64,000 nucleotides of DNA from Thalassia testudinum (Eukaryota; Streptophyta; Magnoliopsida; Alismatales; Hydrocharitaceae): positions 116,698,001 through 116,762,000 of the forward strand of contig JAZHRO010000013.1 of assembly GCA_037157565.1 (NCBI GenBank), written 5' to 3'. Each line of letters opens with the position of its first letter. Position 1 is the stretch's first letter. The notes beneath the pieces were generated by a model. The model worked only from the letters and a program-made list of their open reading frames with translations. It did no database searches and was not told the DNA's origin. The translations under genes and the position numbers were made by a program. Positions 44,744 through 55,626 of the stretch are shown in pieces.

Positions 44744-45240
44744 TTGGCATACATGCCATCCTTAAACCCAATGCCACATGGCTTGACCGATTGGCAAATT
44801 GACTACCACGTGGGCTGTCCACGTGGCCTACCATGCCACCATGTGCCCAACTTCATTCTCCATAAAGTCTACTTCCAAAGGATTGCTCTGCACTTAGGTA
44901 CCTTGTGCTCCTTTTGCAATAATGAGTTGGAGGACTATCACCATTTATTTTTTGCTTGCCCTTTTGACCAAGATGTTAGGAGTTGTGTTGGGATCCAGTG
45001 GATTGATCATTCCTTTGAGGTTGGGTTTGTGGAATCATTTGGATGAGGAAGCTTTAGGACCAAGTGGATGCAGCCTTTCCAACTTGCCATTTTGTAGTTG
45101 TTGTGGCTTCACAGAAATGGAGTGCTTTTTGGGGGGGAAAGGATTATATGTGGAAAATGGCATAATTCGGGCCTTAGCTTTTGAAAGTCATTAGTCTGGT
45201 GTTGCAAAGGAGGGTTTGTCCTTAATCTTATAACTTTTAT
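44744..45240 (+). pseudogene. LINE (L1-like) 3' end: zf-RVT domain fragment
   Basis: The frame contains RIALHLGTLCSFCNNELED and HHLFFACPFDQ, the zinc-binding domain that follows plant LINE reverse transcriptases (C-x2-C then H-H...C). After a frameshift near 45040 it continues with LLWLHRNGVLFGG in another frame, the usual W..RN..F motif. A stop in the W-L-rich segment and the missing reverse transcriptase show it is a 5'-truncated, dead copy. The sequence to about 45300 may be its 3' end, but no poly(A) is distinct. Confidence 0.75.
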
Positions 45241-45328
45241 TAGGGTATGACCTCAAGCGACCCTCCTTTTACTTTTTGATGGTAACACCATCATTCATTA
45301 TAATTAACTTAAATTAGTGAGAATCAAG

Positions 45329-46135
45329 TGATAAATGCTCCTTAATAATCTTCTGAGGATCATAATTCCATCTGAATTGAATGTGAGAAGAAGAAAGGAA
45401 AACAGAGTTAATTCTATTGTTTTACCATTTCATCATTAATGCAATTAATTAAGGTGTTAATTTAAGGTTAAATAAACTTAAAAGACTTAGAAGTGGGCTC
45501 ACATTGACTGAATCAGGATTTCACACATTTTGGAGATTAAAATATCACTAAAAATCCTAATTATCAACCTCATTTAAATTGAAAGGGTTTTGGTTGAGAT
45601 AAATTCAATCTAAATCTCCTAAAAATCATTAAAAAATATTCTAAGAGGTTCAGTACCTTTACTTTAACCATCTGAACCCATTTGACCAAGAACAAAGATA
45701 CAAACTGGAATTTATCTTGATTTGGGCTTTTAGGCACTTTACCAAGTCAAATATGGTCAAAACTCAAATCCAAAGTTCACTATTAGATTCCCTAGGTCCA
45801 AATTAGGTTAACACCAAAATTTAGGTCAAATCAAAGTTCATGTTGACCTAGTTTGCATTTAAGTCCCCCAATCTCTATCCTTTACATCCAAGCCCTTAAC
45901 TTTCAAGTTTTCTTACCACGATGCCCCTAACTTCCTCATCTTCTTCATGATCAGGTCCCTGTTGCCATTGAACTCAAGGTTTCCTAAACAACCCAACCTG
46001 TCGAGATTTAAGAGAGAAAATCTCTCTTAAATCAGCACCAAATCCCTCCAAATTTGAAGGGATTGGTGTTCAAACTATGGGAAAGGATTTGAACTTGTTC
46101 TTGAATCTTGATATGGAGAGAATTGATTAGGTGAG
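45329..46135 (+). repeat. LTR H, left part (split by element E)
   Basis: Starts TGATAAATGCTCC and continues to the GTGAG target of element E. It contains two strong hairpins: 46006-46032 (12-bp perfect arms ATTTAAGAGAGA and TCTCTCTTAAAT) and 46036-46068 (CACCAAATCCCT with AGGGATTGGTG). The rest of the LTR resumes at 59682. Confidence 0.6.
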
Positions 46136-46956
46136 TGATGAGAACCTCATCATGAGCCATAACTAGCTCATTTTGACCCAATACAAAGGATAAAAGCTCC
46201 TATATATCTCAAGGAAAGGCTTAACTCAGAGAATTCTGAGTTTGAGAAGAAAACCAGTCACAAGGGGTAAAAGTGCAATTTTACCAGTATAATCTGCATA
46301 CAGGGTAATTCTGGGCCCAAACACAGGTCAAAACAGCTTAATAAGAATAAAAGTGGGATGAGATGATCTAGCAAGGGCTACAGCACTTCCAAGGAACCAA
46401 ATGATAATCTGTAACCCTAAAACAACCCACTTCAATTCACAAGGTTCGAGGCAAAGTAAAAATAGAATAAACCCTCTAAAATTCATAGAAAAATAATCTC
46501 TAGGGTTTAGAACCTTCAATTTGGCCTTTAGAACCCATTTTGACCTACATTGAGAACCATGCCCAATTAATAACTTAATTTGGGTTTTTGCGCAAATTGA
46601 CCGGTCAAACAAGGTTTAATATGAAAATAAAATTCACCATCAGATTCCTTAGGTCCTAATTAGTCATGTATAAAAACTTGAGCCTAAGAAGAAACCTCCT
46701 TGACCGAATTTACACTTTGGTCCTCATATATTTACTCTTTGGCCCTCAACTTTTGAACCCTCGCATTTAGGCCCCTAACTCTCCTTCGTTCTTTGCAAAC
46801 AGGTCCCTCCTGCAAAACCCTGCCAGCACCATGCTCCGGCGACCTTGCGCGGAGCATGGCGCCGCGCAGGGTGAGGTGGAGGACCTGGCAAGTGTACCGG
46901 GGGTGCCCTGCGTCGTCAGCCGTCGCAGGAGCACCCCCATGGTCACTGTAGCCCCC

Positions 46957-46994
46957 CATACCGGCCGTGCGAACGCACGGACGGTATGGGTTCG
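46957..46994 (+). promoter_or_regulatory. Strong hairpin followed by B-box-like sequence in LTR E
   Basis: CATACCG...CGGTATG and CCGTGCG...CGCACGG arms nest around an AA loop (46957-46988), then GGTTCGAATTCC. The layout resembles the anticodon arm and T-loop of a tRNA; the same order recurs in LTRs C and I. The second copy is at 57768-57805. Confidence 0.5.
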
Positions 46995-47060
46995 AATTCC
47001 GACCATGCTCCGGCGAGGGAGACACGTCGTCTCCCTCCGCCTTCCTCCCTGCTTCAACCC

Positions 47061-47070
47061 TATAAATACC
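47061..47070 (+). promoter_or_regulatory. TATA box of LTR E (5' copy)
   Basis: TATAAATACC within CCCTATAAATACCCCCC. In the 5' LTR this would drive the genomic RNA of the element. The 3' copy is at 57872-57881. Confidence 0.75.
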
Positions 47071-48539
47071 CCCCGCCGCTCCACCGACCAAGGCAGCCTG
47101 GACCTGACGGAGAAAACCCCCAGCTTTCTTCTCTTCTTTCTCCGGCAGACGCTCACCAGCTCCGGCGACTTCCTCCCCCTCCACCTCTTCGCTCTGCCGC
47201 ACTACCAGCAGCAGAGACCTCCTCCCCTGCTCTTCCCGCGCCACGCCGCACCCAGCTGGCGCCTCTCCAGCCTTCTGCTCGCCGCCGCCCCTCTCCCTGA
47301 GCATCGTCTTCTCCGGCGACAGTCGATACGACTGTCGCCCTGTTCCTCCCCTTTCGTCCCTGCAGTTAAGTTAGACTTACTCCCCTTCTTCTCCTCTTTC
47401 TTTCCCCGCTTTCGATTTAGTCAATTAAGCCCTCTACCGACCCTGTTCACCCTCATCCTCTCCGCCTCCGACCACCCTCCGGCGAGCCGCTCCCATCACC
47501 TCAGCGACCCACACGGCTCGCCGACCACCGCAGAACCTCCGCCTCCTCACCCTGATCCTCTTCCGCCCCTCCACTTCCCACCAAACACCCTCTGCAGACC
47601 CACCGAACACACCCACTCCCTCGCTCACAGTGTGACCTAGGACGACCCGACAGCCCCATCTCGCCCCCTGCAGACCCCCTGACCACCTTCGCCGTGCCAC
47701 GGCGAAGGTCCCCCGCCTGTCTGATTTGGCCGAGAGGCCGTGCCATTGGTTTCAGGTTCCAGGCCTTGACCGCCATTGGCGAGGAAGCTCGAAGCCTGCT
47801 CGAGGTTGCTCCAAGCTGAGATATCCCAGATTGAATAGCCACGGCCAGCGCGGAAGAGTCTCACGCACACACCCTGGCCCTCGATTGGAGCTGTACGCCT
47901 CAACAGCCGATGCAATTGGGAGCACCATCCCTGCTGCAGGCGTGAGAGAAACGGGTGCGCGGATAGTCCCACCTCGGAACCTTCTGAAGCCACGCACCCA
48001 CATAAATTGAAAAACTGCCACCATCTGTTTGCCTCAGTTACCACGGGGTGAGGTCCCTCTCACCCGACCCGACCCGACTCGGCCTCGTCCGTGACCACGC
48101 TCCGCGGACCTGGCCCGACCCGATTAGACTGACCTGCACTCCTCGCCCACCACGCACGCCGGTGGGCCTGGACCCGGGCCTGACCCGAACCCGATTACCC
48201 GGTAGCGCTCTGGGAGAGCTTCCGAAGAGTGATTTCAGAGAGAGAAATACGCGGGGGAGGGGGGTAGAGTAGGTTTTTGCCTTGACGAATAAACTCTGAA
48301 GTGTGCAGGCCAAAGAAGAAGAAGCAGACCCGCTGAAGAAGAAGGAGCTGCTGCACTGTAGCGAAGGCATTGTTAAGTCGTCTCAGCACCGGGGCAGACG
48401 ACGGAAGGACAGCAGCTCAAGAAGGAAGAGCAACGGCCATCGCGAAAGAAGAAAAAGAGAAGTCAAGGCAGGTGAAGCCAAAGAAGAAGAAGGAATGAAG
48501 AGAAGCAAGAAGCAAGAAAAGAAGAAGACGATCTGACGA

Positions 48540-48665
48540 AAAAGAAAGAAAGGAAACAAGGAAGAACAGAAGAAGAAAGCAGAAGAAAAAGAAGAAGAAG
48601 AAGAAGAAGAAGAAGAACAGGAAGAACCAAAGACAAAGAGGAAGAAAGAAGAAAAGAAGCAGAAG
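48540..48665 (+). repeat. GAA microsatellite-like purine tract in LTR E
   Basis: AGAAGAAGAAGAAG and related AAGAAAGA units; identical in the 3' LTR (59351-59476). The ORFs on it are low-complexity shadows. Confidence 0.8.
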
Positions 48666-48868
48666 CCACTTTTTCATCTCTCTCTCTCTCTTTATTTTTG
48701 TAATAGAACTTGTATATCTCTAGAATATAACTTGCTCCCTGAGTTCGACCTCGGGAACTCTTTTATTTTTCCGAGTAAAAAAATTTTTATATGATACGTT
48801 GGTAGCAACCGGTTTTACTACAACGATATAACACGAAACCGGTCGACGAACCATACGGCACATCATTT

Positions 48869-48886
48869 TGGCGCCGTTGCCGGGGA
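48869..48886 (+). promoter_or_regulatory. Primer-binding site of element E
   Basis: TGGCGCCGTTGCCGGGGA, 3 bases after the 5' LTR. This is the classical Athila site complementary to the 3' end of tRNA-Asp. Confidence 0.93.
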
Positions 48887-49790
48887 GCAACGGCTATTCT
48901 AGAGGTAAACATTCCTGTATCTTTTAATTTCTGATAATCTCCTCTCTTTTGTGCAGCTACAGGAACTCAAGAAGACAAGCAACCACACGACAACCACTCC
49001 GAAGACAGGTAAATCTTTTCTCTCACTATTAGCCCCTACACTCTAAAGAGAAAGAAAAGTAAAGAACAAGCAATATAGGGCTAACCTGTCTTCCATATTT
49101 AGTAACCATAAAAGTTGCATGTTTTCAACTCATTATTTCTGCACACTATTAAGGGTATTTAAGGGCTAACACATTCTTGCTTGAGCCCTAATTACCCAAC
49201 AAAGAATTAACTGGACCAAGTAGAGCCAACCTAGGATCCAACACTAGGGATTTAGAGACACACTACTTAACTCAAGAATTGAGAAAACCAAATGAAGTGT
49301 GCCCAAGCCCTTGTCTGAAAATACCTATACAAGAAAAATCCTAAACAATTGGCTCTCTCTAAACACTTGAACCCTAAAAGACAGGACCTAAAAGCTCTTA
49401 AAGAAAACAATAGGTAAAGTTGACCCCTTGGGTTAACCAACCTTAAATTAGGTCACTCTTTGCACCTAAAAAGACTAAAGTTCAAGTGAAACCTTAAACA
49501 CCCTGATCTTAAAATTGGTAGACTTAAGAGGTCAAGATCCCCATTCTGGTCTACCTGGAACCGCAGTGACAAGAGAGGTCGGGTGGGGGAAACCCTGTAA
49601 CCCGTGGGGACGCTCTACCGTGTAGGGGTCTTCGCGGGACTCTCCCTCTCTGGCTGCCCAGGTAATTCTCAGGTGGACGATCTTTCTGATCAAGGGGTCC
49701 ATCTGCCCCGCACCTCTATAGTCACCCAACACATTTTTGGGTGTCTTGATTGGGTCCATCACCTTCTAAACTTACCTCTCCCAACTGTGC
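48887..49790 (+). other. Leader of element E
   Basis: AGAG-GTAAAC (48905) and TCTTTTGTGCAG (ends 48957) look like a 5' and 3' splice site bounding a possible intron of about 54 bp. The acceptor context is repeated in elements C and D. The remainder has no ORF and would be a long 5' leader with several upstream ATGs. Confidence 0.5.
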
Positions 49791-52700
49791 ATGTACGGAA
49801 GGAGGTCTCTAAGACCACCCTTAAGACCTCCTTTAGAAATTCACTCTCGTCAAGGCCAAGCCTCGACGCCCGTGTTTGTGCAGCAACACCCTCACATTAT
49901 TCTCTCTTCTGATTCAGAACCAAGTTCTTCTTCTTCCCCCATCATGGCTCAGCCAGTTGAGGAAGAAAATAATCTGGAACACCAGCTCCAGCGACTCAAT
50001 GACCTCTTCCAAAACTTCGTGCACCCACCACAGCGTCCTATGATGCGGGACCACTACAATCCTGCTGCGGTGGCAATTGAGCCTCGAGTTAGAATCCCGA
50101 TTGGAGGACCTGATTCCGAACTAAAGCCCAACATGATTCACGCTATACCTAAATTCCATGGGCTTAATTCTGAAGATCCCTTCCAGCACATCAAACAGCT
50201 TAAGCATCTGGCCCACACTTTTGGATCAGATGCGCAAAATCGGGATATTCTTCTCATGAAGATGTTCTCCTTTTCTCTTATGGACAAGGCCGCCCATTGG
50301 TATCAAACTCAGATCCGGCCGATCAACACTTGGGAAGAACTTCAATCCGAGTTTTTGAAAAAGTTCTTTCCCGTTGGTCGGACCAACGCCTTGCGCCATC
50401 AGATTACACACTTCACTCAACAATCAGGAGAACCTCTCCATGAGGCATGGGATCGTTTTCAGGATCTCATGAGGAAGTGCCCCCATCACGGAGTTCCTAA
50501 ATGGGAACAAGTCCAATCTTTTTACCAGGGACTCCGTGAGGACATCCGCCTTTTCGTCAATGCAACCTGCGGAGGAAACATCATGGGTCAACATGAAGAC
50601 ACCGTATGGGAGATTCTCGAAAACATGTGCGAGAACTCCATCAACAATGACTCCATGGGATTATTCGACAGGACGAATACCCGCGCAGCGACGAATCTTA
50701 AGGGAGCACATGAGACGCAGGGCCTGTCCGCATCAGTCGACCTGGAATTAATGGCCAGTCAATTGGACAAGGTCTCAATCATTGAAAAGAAGGTGGATGA
50801 GCTGACTCAGCACTTGCAGCGAGCCACCTCTGCGCGTAACTCCTTTGCACAACCTCCTTCCACACAGGAGACTGTGCAAAACATCCTACACCGATCCTCC
50901 CCTGGGATGGATCCATATCCGTCCCCATCTGATTCTTGGACTGGAAGATCATCTGATCCTTTCTTCACCAGCCGGGGGAACTCCATTCCACCTTTCCCTG
51001 ATTCTCAGGAGGTTCCTCAGACCTGCGAGGACCTCAACGCCATCCAGAACGACCCATTCTCCAACACCTACAACCCTGGATGGCGAAACCATCCAAATTT
51101 TCAGTGGGCGGGAAATTCTCAAAACCAAAGACCACCTTTTCAGTCCCGCCCACAGCCCTCTCATCACTACCAGCCGCCTCAGCCTCGGCCCAACCCTACT
51201 TATCCATCAGGGCCAAATCAAGATCAAATGTCCTTAATCCTTCAGACTCTGGCTGACATTCAAAAATCGAATGCGGCCATTCAAAAACAGCACAAGGACG
51301 AGCTTACTGAAGTCAAAACTCAGCTGGCCCAGTTGGCAAATTCTCGCCAGCCAGGCACACTCCCTTCCCAACCCCTTCCTAACCCAAATAACGTGCCAAC
51401 CCAGAAGCGCGTTATGAATCCAAATTTAGGCCACGCTCAATGGATTTATCAGGCCCCTACTGCCCCATCTCCAGACGAGATGGAAGCCTCTACTTCTCGT
51501 ACGGGATTTCAGCAGCAGCCACCCCTCCTACCAAATCCAAACCAAAATCAGGCCGGATTAAATTCTGTAACAACACGTAGTGGTAAGACAACTCAGGACC
51601 CGCGTTATCCAAACCACTCCCAGCCTGATAATCATGACCCTAGGATAGTTATCCAAGGTACCGCTGTTCCAGACCCACAACCAGGACCTATCCTAGAGGA
51701 ACCAACCAAGATCCCGTTTCCCGAGGCCCTGACCAAGGGAAAGAAGACCACCAAACCCGTGGCCCCTGAGGAGGACCTGGTCAAGCTCTTTGAGCAGGTC
51801 CACATAAACATCCCCTTGATGGATGCAATCCACCACGTACCAGCTTACGCACGATTTCTAAAGAATATATGTACACCCCAGCGTAAGCCGCGAACCAAGG
51901 GAGGGAGCCCAATTGTTCTGTCAGAGCAAGCCAGCTCTGTAATCCTTAGTAGACTCCCACCCAAGGCAAAAGATCCTGGAACTCCCCTGATCTCCTGTAA
52001 GATAGGTGGTACCCAATTTGACAGAGCATTGTTAGACTTAGGTGCATCTATAAATCTGATACCCACATCCTTACTTGACCATCTGGAAGAATCTGAGCTG
52101 AAACCAACTGAGGTGACATTACAATTAGCAGATCGATCTATAAAGTCACCAAAAGGGATTCTCGAGGATGTTATCGTGAGAGTGCGGGATTTCTATTTTC
52201 CAGTGGACTTTATAGTCTTAGACATGGATGCACCTGAGAACCCTAGGGATACACCAATCATTCTAGGGAGACCTTTCTTGGCTACTGCTAGAGCCAACAT
52301 CAGCTGTGAGGAGGGCCAAATAGAGCTTAAGTTTGGAGATCAAACACTGAAAATTGATATATTTAAGGCCCAACAAGGAATTAATTGCGGCGTCATCGAG
52401 CAAATTTGTGACATCAAGACTTTGGTTGATGAATCACACCTCCAGAATGACTTGAGTATTCCTCATCAACCACAGAAGGATCTTGACCCGCAAATAGAGG
52501 AGTCCATTCCGGATGTGAACAACCCAGTAACTCCCACCCTTGAACCTCACATCTATACTGAACCACCCGCTGCTGCTGAAAACCCCATCCTTGAACTGAA
52601 ACCCCTTCCTGCTCATTTAAAATACATCTTTTTGGGTTCTAATCAGACCCTTCCTGTGATCATCAATTCCAACCTCAATCCTGAACAGGAATACCGTCTG

Positions 52701-54926
52701 ATTGTTGTCCTCCAGCAACATCGCAGAGCCATCGGATGGACCCTCGATGATTTGACTGGAATAAGTCCCTCTTATTGTACTCATCATATCTATTCAGAAG
52801 AGGGCACACGACCTTCTCGTGAAATGCAGAGACGCTTAAACCCCAATCTGCAGGAGGTCGTGAAAAAGGAGATCATCAAGTGGTTAGATGCCGGGATCAT
52901 CTACCCGATCTCCGATAGTCGTTGGGTGAGCCCGATTCAGGTCGTGCCTAAAAAGGCAGGACTCACCACTATAACGACTGAGACCGGAGAAATCATTCCT
53001 ACCCGATTAGCCAACTCGTGGAGAGTCTGTATAGATTACCGTCGACTCAATTCCTCCACGAAGAAGGATCATTTCCCACTACCCTTCATTGATCAAATTC
53101 TCGAAAAACTAGCGGGAAATAGGTTCTTCTGCTTTCTTGACGGGTACTCCGGTTATAACCAGGTGGCAATCCATCCTGAGGACCAAGAAAAGACCACATT
53201 CACCTGCCCCTTCGGAACATACGCTTTCCGAAGGATGCCTTTCGGTCTTTGCAATGCACCCGCTACTTTTCAGCGATGCATGCTTGCCATATTCTCAGAT
53301 ATGGTAGGTGATTATCTGGAAGTCTTCATGGATGACTTTTCAGTTTTCGGAGCATCATTCGACGATTGCCTCCAGCACTTGGTCCAGATACTCAGGCGGT
53401 GCATCGACGTGAATTTGGTTCTTTCCTGGGAAAAGAGCCATTTCATGGTGCCTGAGGGAATTGTCCTGGGACACTCAATTTCGGAGAAAGGTATCCAAGT
53501 GGATCGAGCTAAGGTTAATCTGATTTCTCGCCTTCCTATGCCTAGCTCGATCAGGGACATCCGATCCTTTTTAGGGCATGTCGGTTTTTATCGACGATTT
53601 ATCCCTGATTTTTCAAAAATCGCACGCCCCCTGACCACTCTTCTCTCCAAGGATGTTCCCTTCGAAATCTCCAAGGAATGCACTCAAGCATTTGAAATCC
53701 TGCGTGACCGAGTCACCCAAGCCCCGATCCTACAGTCCCCTGATTGGTCTCAACCCTTTGAGATCATGTGTGATGCATCCGACTTCGCTGTAGGAGCGGT
53801 TTTGGGGCAGAAAAATGACAAGAAACCTGTGGTCATTTACTACGCCAGCAAAACACTCGATGAGGCTCAGCGTAACTATACAGTTACTGAGAAAGAGCTG
53901 CTAGCTGTAGTATTTGCCCTAGAGAAATTCAGATCATACCTTCTGGGTTCCCATGTCATCATATACTCGGATCACACGGCTGTGAGGCATCTCCTTGCAA
54001 AGAAGGACGCGAAACCTCGATTGATCCGATGGATCTTGCTGTTGCAAGAATTTGACCTCGAGATTCGCGATAAAGCGGGAAAACAAAACGTGGTAGCTGA
54101 TCACTTGTCCCGTCTTCCTTCTGAAATGATAGACCCTTCCGGACCCATCACTGAGCATTTTCCCGATGAGCACCTGCTGACTATTGGTACTAGCCTTCCA
54201 TGGTTTGCTAATATTGTAAATTACTTGGCATCTCATCAGACCCCGTCCGATTGGCCGAAGGCCAAGAAAGACAAATTACGCTCCGATGCCAAGTATTACA
54301 TTTGGGAAGACCCGTACCTCTTCCGCATAGGTGCCGATCAGATCATCCGGAGATGTATCCCGGAAGGGGAAGTCAACAATATCCTCTCTTTCTGCCATGA
54401 CCAGGCATGCGGTGGCCATTTTGCCGGGCATAAAACCGCATCAAAAGTCCTCCAGTGCGGCTTTTACTGGCCCACACTGTTCAAAGACGCATACAGTCAT
54501 TGCAAGGCATGCAGTCGTTGCCAGACTTTGGGCAACATGAGCCATCGCGACATGATGCCTATGCAACCGATTCTAGTATGCGAAATCTTTGATGTTTGGG
54601 GGATTGATTTTATGGGCCCCTTTCCTGTTTCGGATGGTTTCGAATACATTCTGTTGGCTGTGGACTACGTGTCCAAATGGATCGAAGCCATACCGACCCG
54701 AACCTGTGATCACAAAATCGTTCTCAAATTCATTCATCAACACATTTTCTCAAGGTTCGGGATTCCTCGTGCAATAATCTCTGATGGGGGGACCCATTTC
54801 ACAAATGCTCAGTTTAGGTCACTGATGACCAAATACGGGGTGTCTCACCGAATCTCTACTCCTTACCACCCCCAAACTAATGGTCTAGCTGAGCTGTCGA
54901 ATCGGGAGATCAAGAAAATCCTATAG
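49791..54926 (+). CDS. gag-pol: Gag-Pol polyprotein of element E (Gag, protease, RT, RNase H, integrase core)
   Basis: The polyprotein builds the particle and copies the element into the genome. Numbering is from ATG 49791; MAQPVEEENN at 49944 (residue 52) is an equally possible start. The Gag capsid core is at about residues 130-260 (DKAAHWYQ, FLKKFFPVGRT, HEAWDRFQDLMRKCPHHG). A Pro/Gln-rich linker follows with no CCHC knuckle seen. Protease: LDLGASINLIP with Asp at about 749, and IILGRPFL. RT from about 1077 (WRVCIDYRRLN), catalytic FMDDFSVFG with Asp pair 1181-1182. RNase H from about 1328 (CDASDFAVGAVL) to DHLSRL. Integrase: HHCC finger (CHDQACGGHFAGH, CKACSRC), catalytic Asp 1606, Asp 1665 and Glu 1701, with 35 residues between the last two. 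TAG at 54924-54926 stops it ten residues after Glu 1701. Confidence 0.95.
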   Translation: MYGRRSLRPPLRPPLEIHSRQGQASTPVFVQQHPHIILSSDSEPSSSSSPIMAQPVEEENNLEHQLQRLNDLFQNFVHPPQRPMMRDHYNPAAVAIEPRVRIPIGGPDSELKPNMIHAIPKFHGLNSEDPFQHIKQLKHLAHTFGSDAQNRDILLMKMFSFSLMDKAAHWYQTQIRPINTWEELQSEFLKKFFPVGRTNALRHQITHFTQQSGEPLHEAWDRFQDLMRKCPHHGVPKWEQVQSFYQGLREDIRLFVNATCGGNIMGQHEDTVWEILENMCENSINNDSMGLFDRTNTRAATNLKGAHETQGLSASVDLELMASQLDKVSIIEKKVDELTQHLQRATSARNSFAQPPSTQETVQNILHRSSPGMDPYPSPSDSWTGRSSDPFFTSRGNSIPPFPDSQEVPQTCEDLNAIQNDPFSNTYNPGWRNHPNFQWAGNSQNQRPPFQSRPQPSHHYQPPQPRPNPTYPSGPNQDQMSLILQTLADIQKSNAAIQKQHKDELTEVKTQLAQLANSRQPGTLPSQPLPNPNNVPTQKRVMNPNLGHAQWIYQAPTAPSPDEMEASTSRTGFQQQPPLLPNPNQNQAGLNSVTTRSGKTTQDPRYPNHSQPDNHDPRIVIQGTAVPDPQPGPILEEPTKIPFPEALTKGKKTTKPVAPEEDLVKLFEQVHINIPLMDAIHHVPAYARFLKNICTPQRKPRTKGGSPIVLSEQASSVILSRLPPKAKDPGTPLISCKIGGTQFDRALLDLGASINLIPTSLLDHLEESELKPTEVTLQLADRSIKSPKGILEDVIVRVRDFYFPVDFIVLDMDAPENPRDTPIILGRPFLATARANISCEEGQIELKFGDQTLKIDIFKAQQGINCGVIEQICDIKTLVDESHLQNDLSIPHQPQKDLDPQIEESIPDVNNPVTPTLEPHIYTEPPAAAENPILELKPLPAHLKYIFLGSNQTLPVIINSNLNPEQEYRLIVVLQQHRRAIGWTLDDLTGISPSYCTHHIYSEEGTRPSREMQRRLNPNLQEVVKKEIIKWLDAGIIYPISDSRWVSPIQVVPKKAGLTTITTETGEIIPTRLANSWRVCIDYRRLNSSTKKDHFPLPFIDQILEKLAGNRFFCFLDGYSGYNQVAIHPEDQEKTTFTCPFGTYAFRRMPFGLCNAPATFQRCMLAIFSDMVGDYLEVFMDDFSVFGASFDDCLQHLVQILRRCIDVNLVLSWEKSHFMVPEGIVLGHSISEKGIQVDRAKVNLISRLPMPSSIRDIRSFLGHVGFYRRFIPDFSKIARPLTTLLSKDVPFEISKECTQAFEILRDRVTQAPILQSPDWSQPFEIMCDASDFAVGAVLGQKNDKKPVVIYYASKTLDEAQRNYTVTEKELLAVVFALEKFRSYLLGSHVIIYSDHTAVRHLLAKKDAKPRLIRWILLLQEFDLEIRDKAGKQNVVADHLSRLPSEMIDPSGPITEHFPDEHLLTIGTSLPWFANIVNYLASHQTPSDWPKAKKDKLRSDAKYYIWEDPYLFRIGADQIIRRCIPEGEVNNILSFCHDQACGGHFAGHKTASKVLQCGFYWPTLFKDAYSHCKACSRCQTLGNMSHRDMMPMQPILVCEIFDVWGIDFMGPFPVSDGFEYILLAVDYVSKWIEAIPTRTCDHKIVLKFIHQHIFSRFGIPRAIISDGGTHFTNAQFRSLMTKYGVSHRISTPYHPQTNGLAELSNREIKKIL

Positions 54927-55490
54927 GTCACTGTTCGACCTGACAGGAAGGACTGGTCGTCCCGACTTCCGGAAGCATTGTGGGCCTATAGGACCGCCCA
55001 CAAGACCCAATTGGGCATGTCTCCCTTTAGATTGGTGTACGGAAAGGCATGCCACCTTCCCGTCGAACTGGAGCATAAAGCCTATTGGGCAGTACGGAAC
55101 TGTAATCTAGATCTTTCCAAGGCTGGGACCCACAGAAAACTCCAAATCAGCGAGATCGATGAATTACGCACAGACGCGTACGAGAACTCGCAAATCTACA
55201 AGGAGCGGGTTAAAGCCTTCCACGACAAACACATCTCGAGAAAGATCTTTCATCCTGGTCAAAAGGTCCTACTCTTTGATGCCCGACTCAAACTCTTCCC
55301 AGGAAAACTGAGATCTAAGTGGGTCGGACCATATTTGGTCCGACAGGTTTTTGGAAATGGAGCAATCGAAATCAGTCCACTCAGCCACGATTCTGAACCT
55401 TTCATCGTGAATGGTCAAAGACTCAAGCCGTTCATTGATGTAACTTCTACTGATTTGGCTGAGGCATCTCATATCCTCCTTTCCCCTTGA
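54927..55490 (+). pseudogene. Integrase C-terminal region of element E, beyond an in-frame stop
   Basis: The same frame continues after the TAG without any other break to TGA 55488-55490. It begins [10 protein letters not shown] and has [20 protein letters not shown], then a GPY/F module (GKLRSKWVGPYLVRQVFGNG). Related copies in this window (elements A and B) align across the TAG position, so it is a nonsense change in one codon rather than a natural gene end. Loss of this domain would probably abolish integrase function unless there is readthrough or complementation. There is no chromodomain, as is usual for Athila. Confidence 0.85.
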
Positions 55491-55497
55491 GCTTATT

Positions 55498-55546
55498 GCG
55501 CCCAGCCGATGGCGTAAAACTCAGCGCTTAACGGGAGGCAGCCCGT
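55498..55546 (+). promoter_or_regulatory. Conserved post-pol motif and stem-loop (element E copy)
   Basis: GCGCCCAGCCGATGGCGTAA starts 8 bases after the pol stop, followed by ACGGG-aggcag-CCCGT (55531-55546). Element D has ATGGG...CCCAT at the same place. Confidence 0.6.
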
Positions 55547-55626
55547 CATTCTCTTTGAAAACCTGAAACTTGTTCTGACACCTTTCAGCACTCGAAGTTC
55601 ACCCTGAACTGAGACCCCCTAGGTTA

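Larger units (their letters stand above)
46136..48865 (+). repeat. 5' LTR of element E
   Basis: TGATGAGAACC to ACGGCACATCA. Composition changes sharply: AT-rich to about 46780, GC-rich with many CpG from about 46800 to 48240, then purine-rich GAAGAA repeats (about 48300-48665) and an AT-rich end. The TATA box TATAAATACC is at 47061-47070, so R plus U5 is about 1.77 kb. A hairpin (46957-46988) and GGGTTCGAATTCC lie about 75 bases upstream of TATA. Confidence 0.93.

Noticed and set aside
46831..47640. 269-codon ORF (and its exact copy at 57642-58451) in the GC-rich part of LTR E
   Set aside because: It spans the TATA box, has no domain, is Pro/Ser/Leu-rich from composition, and appears in both LTRs. 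It is a shadow of GC-rich DNA, although a captured host fragment remains possible.
48303..48677. ORFs rich in Lys/Glu or Phe/Leu in the GAA tract of LTR E
   Set aside because: They are translations of a trinucleotide-like repeat on both strands, identical in the second LTR.
54927..55490. Separate gene starting at ATG 54978
   Set aside because: Frame and homology are continuous with the preceding gag-pol; the TAG is a single interruption, not a gene boundary.
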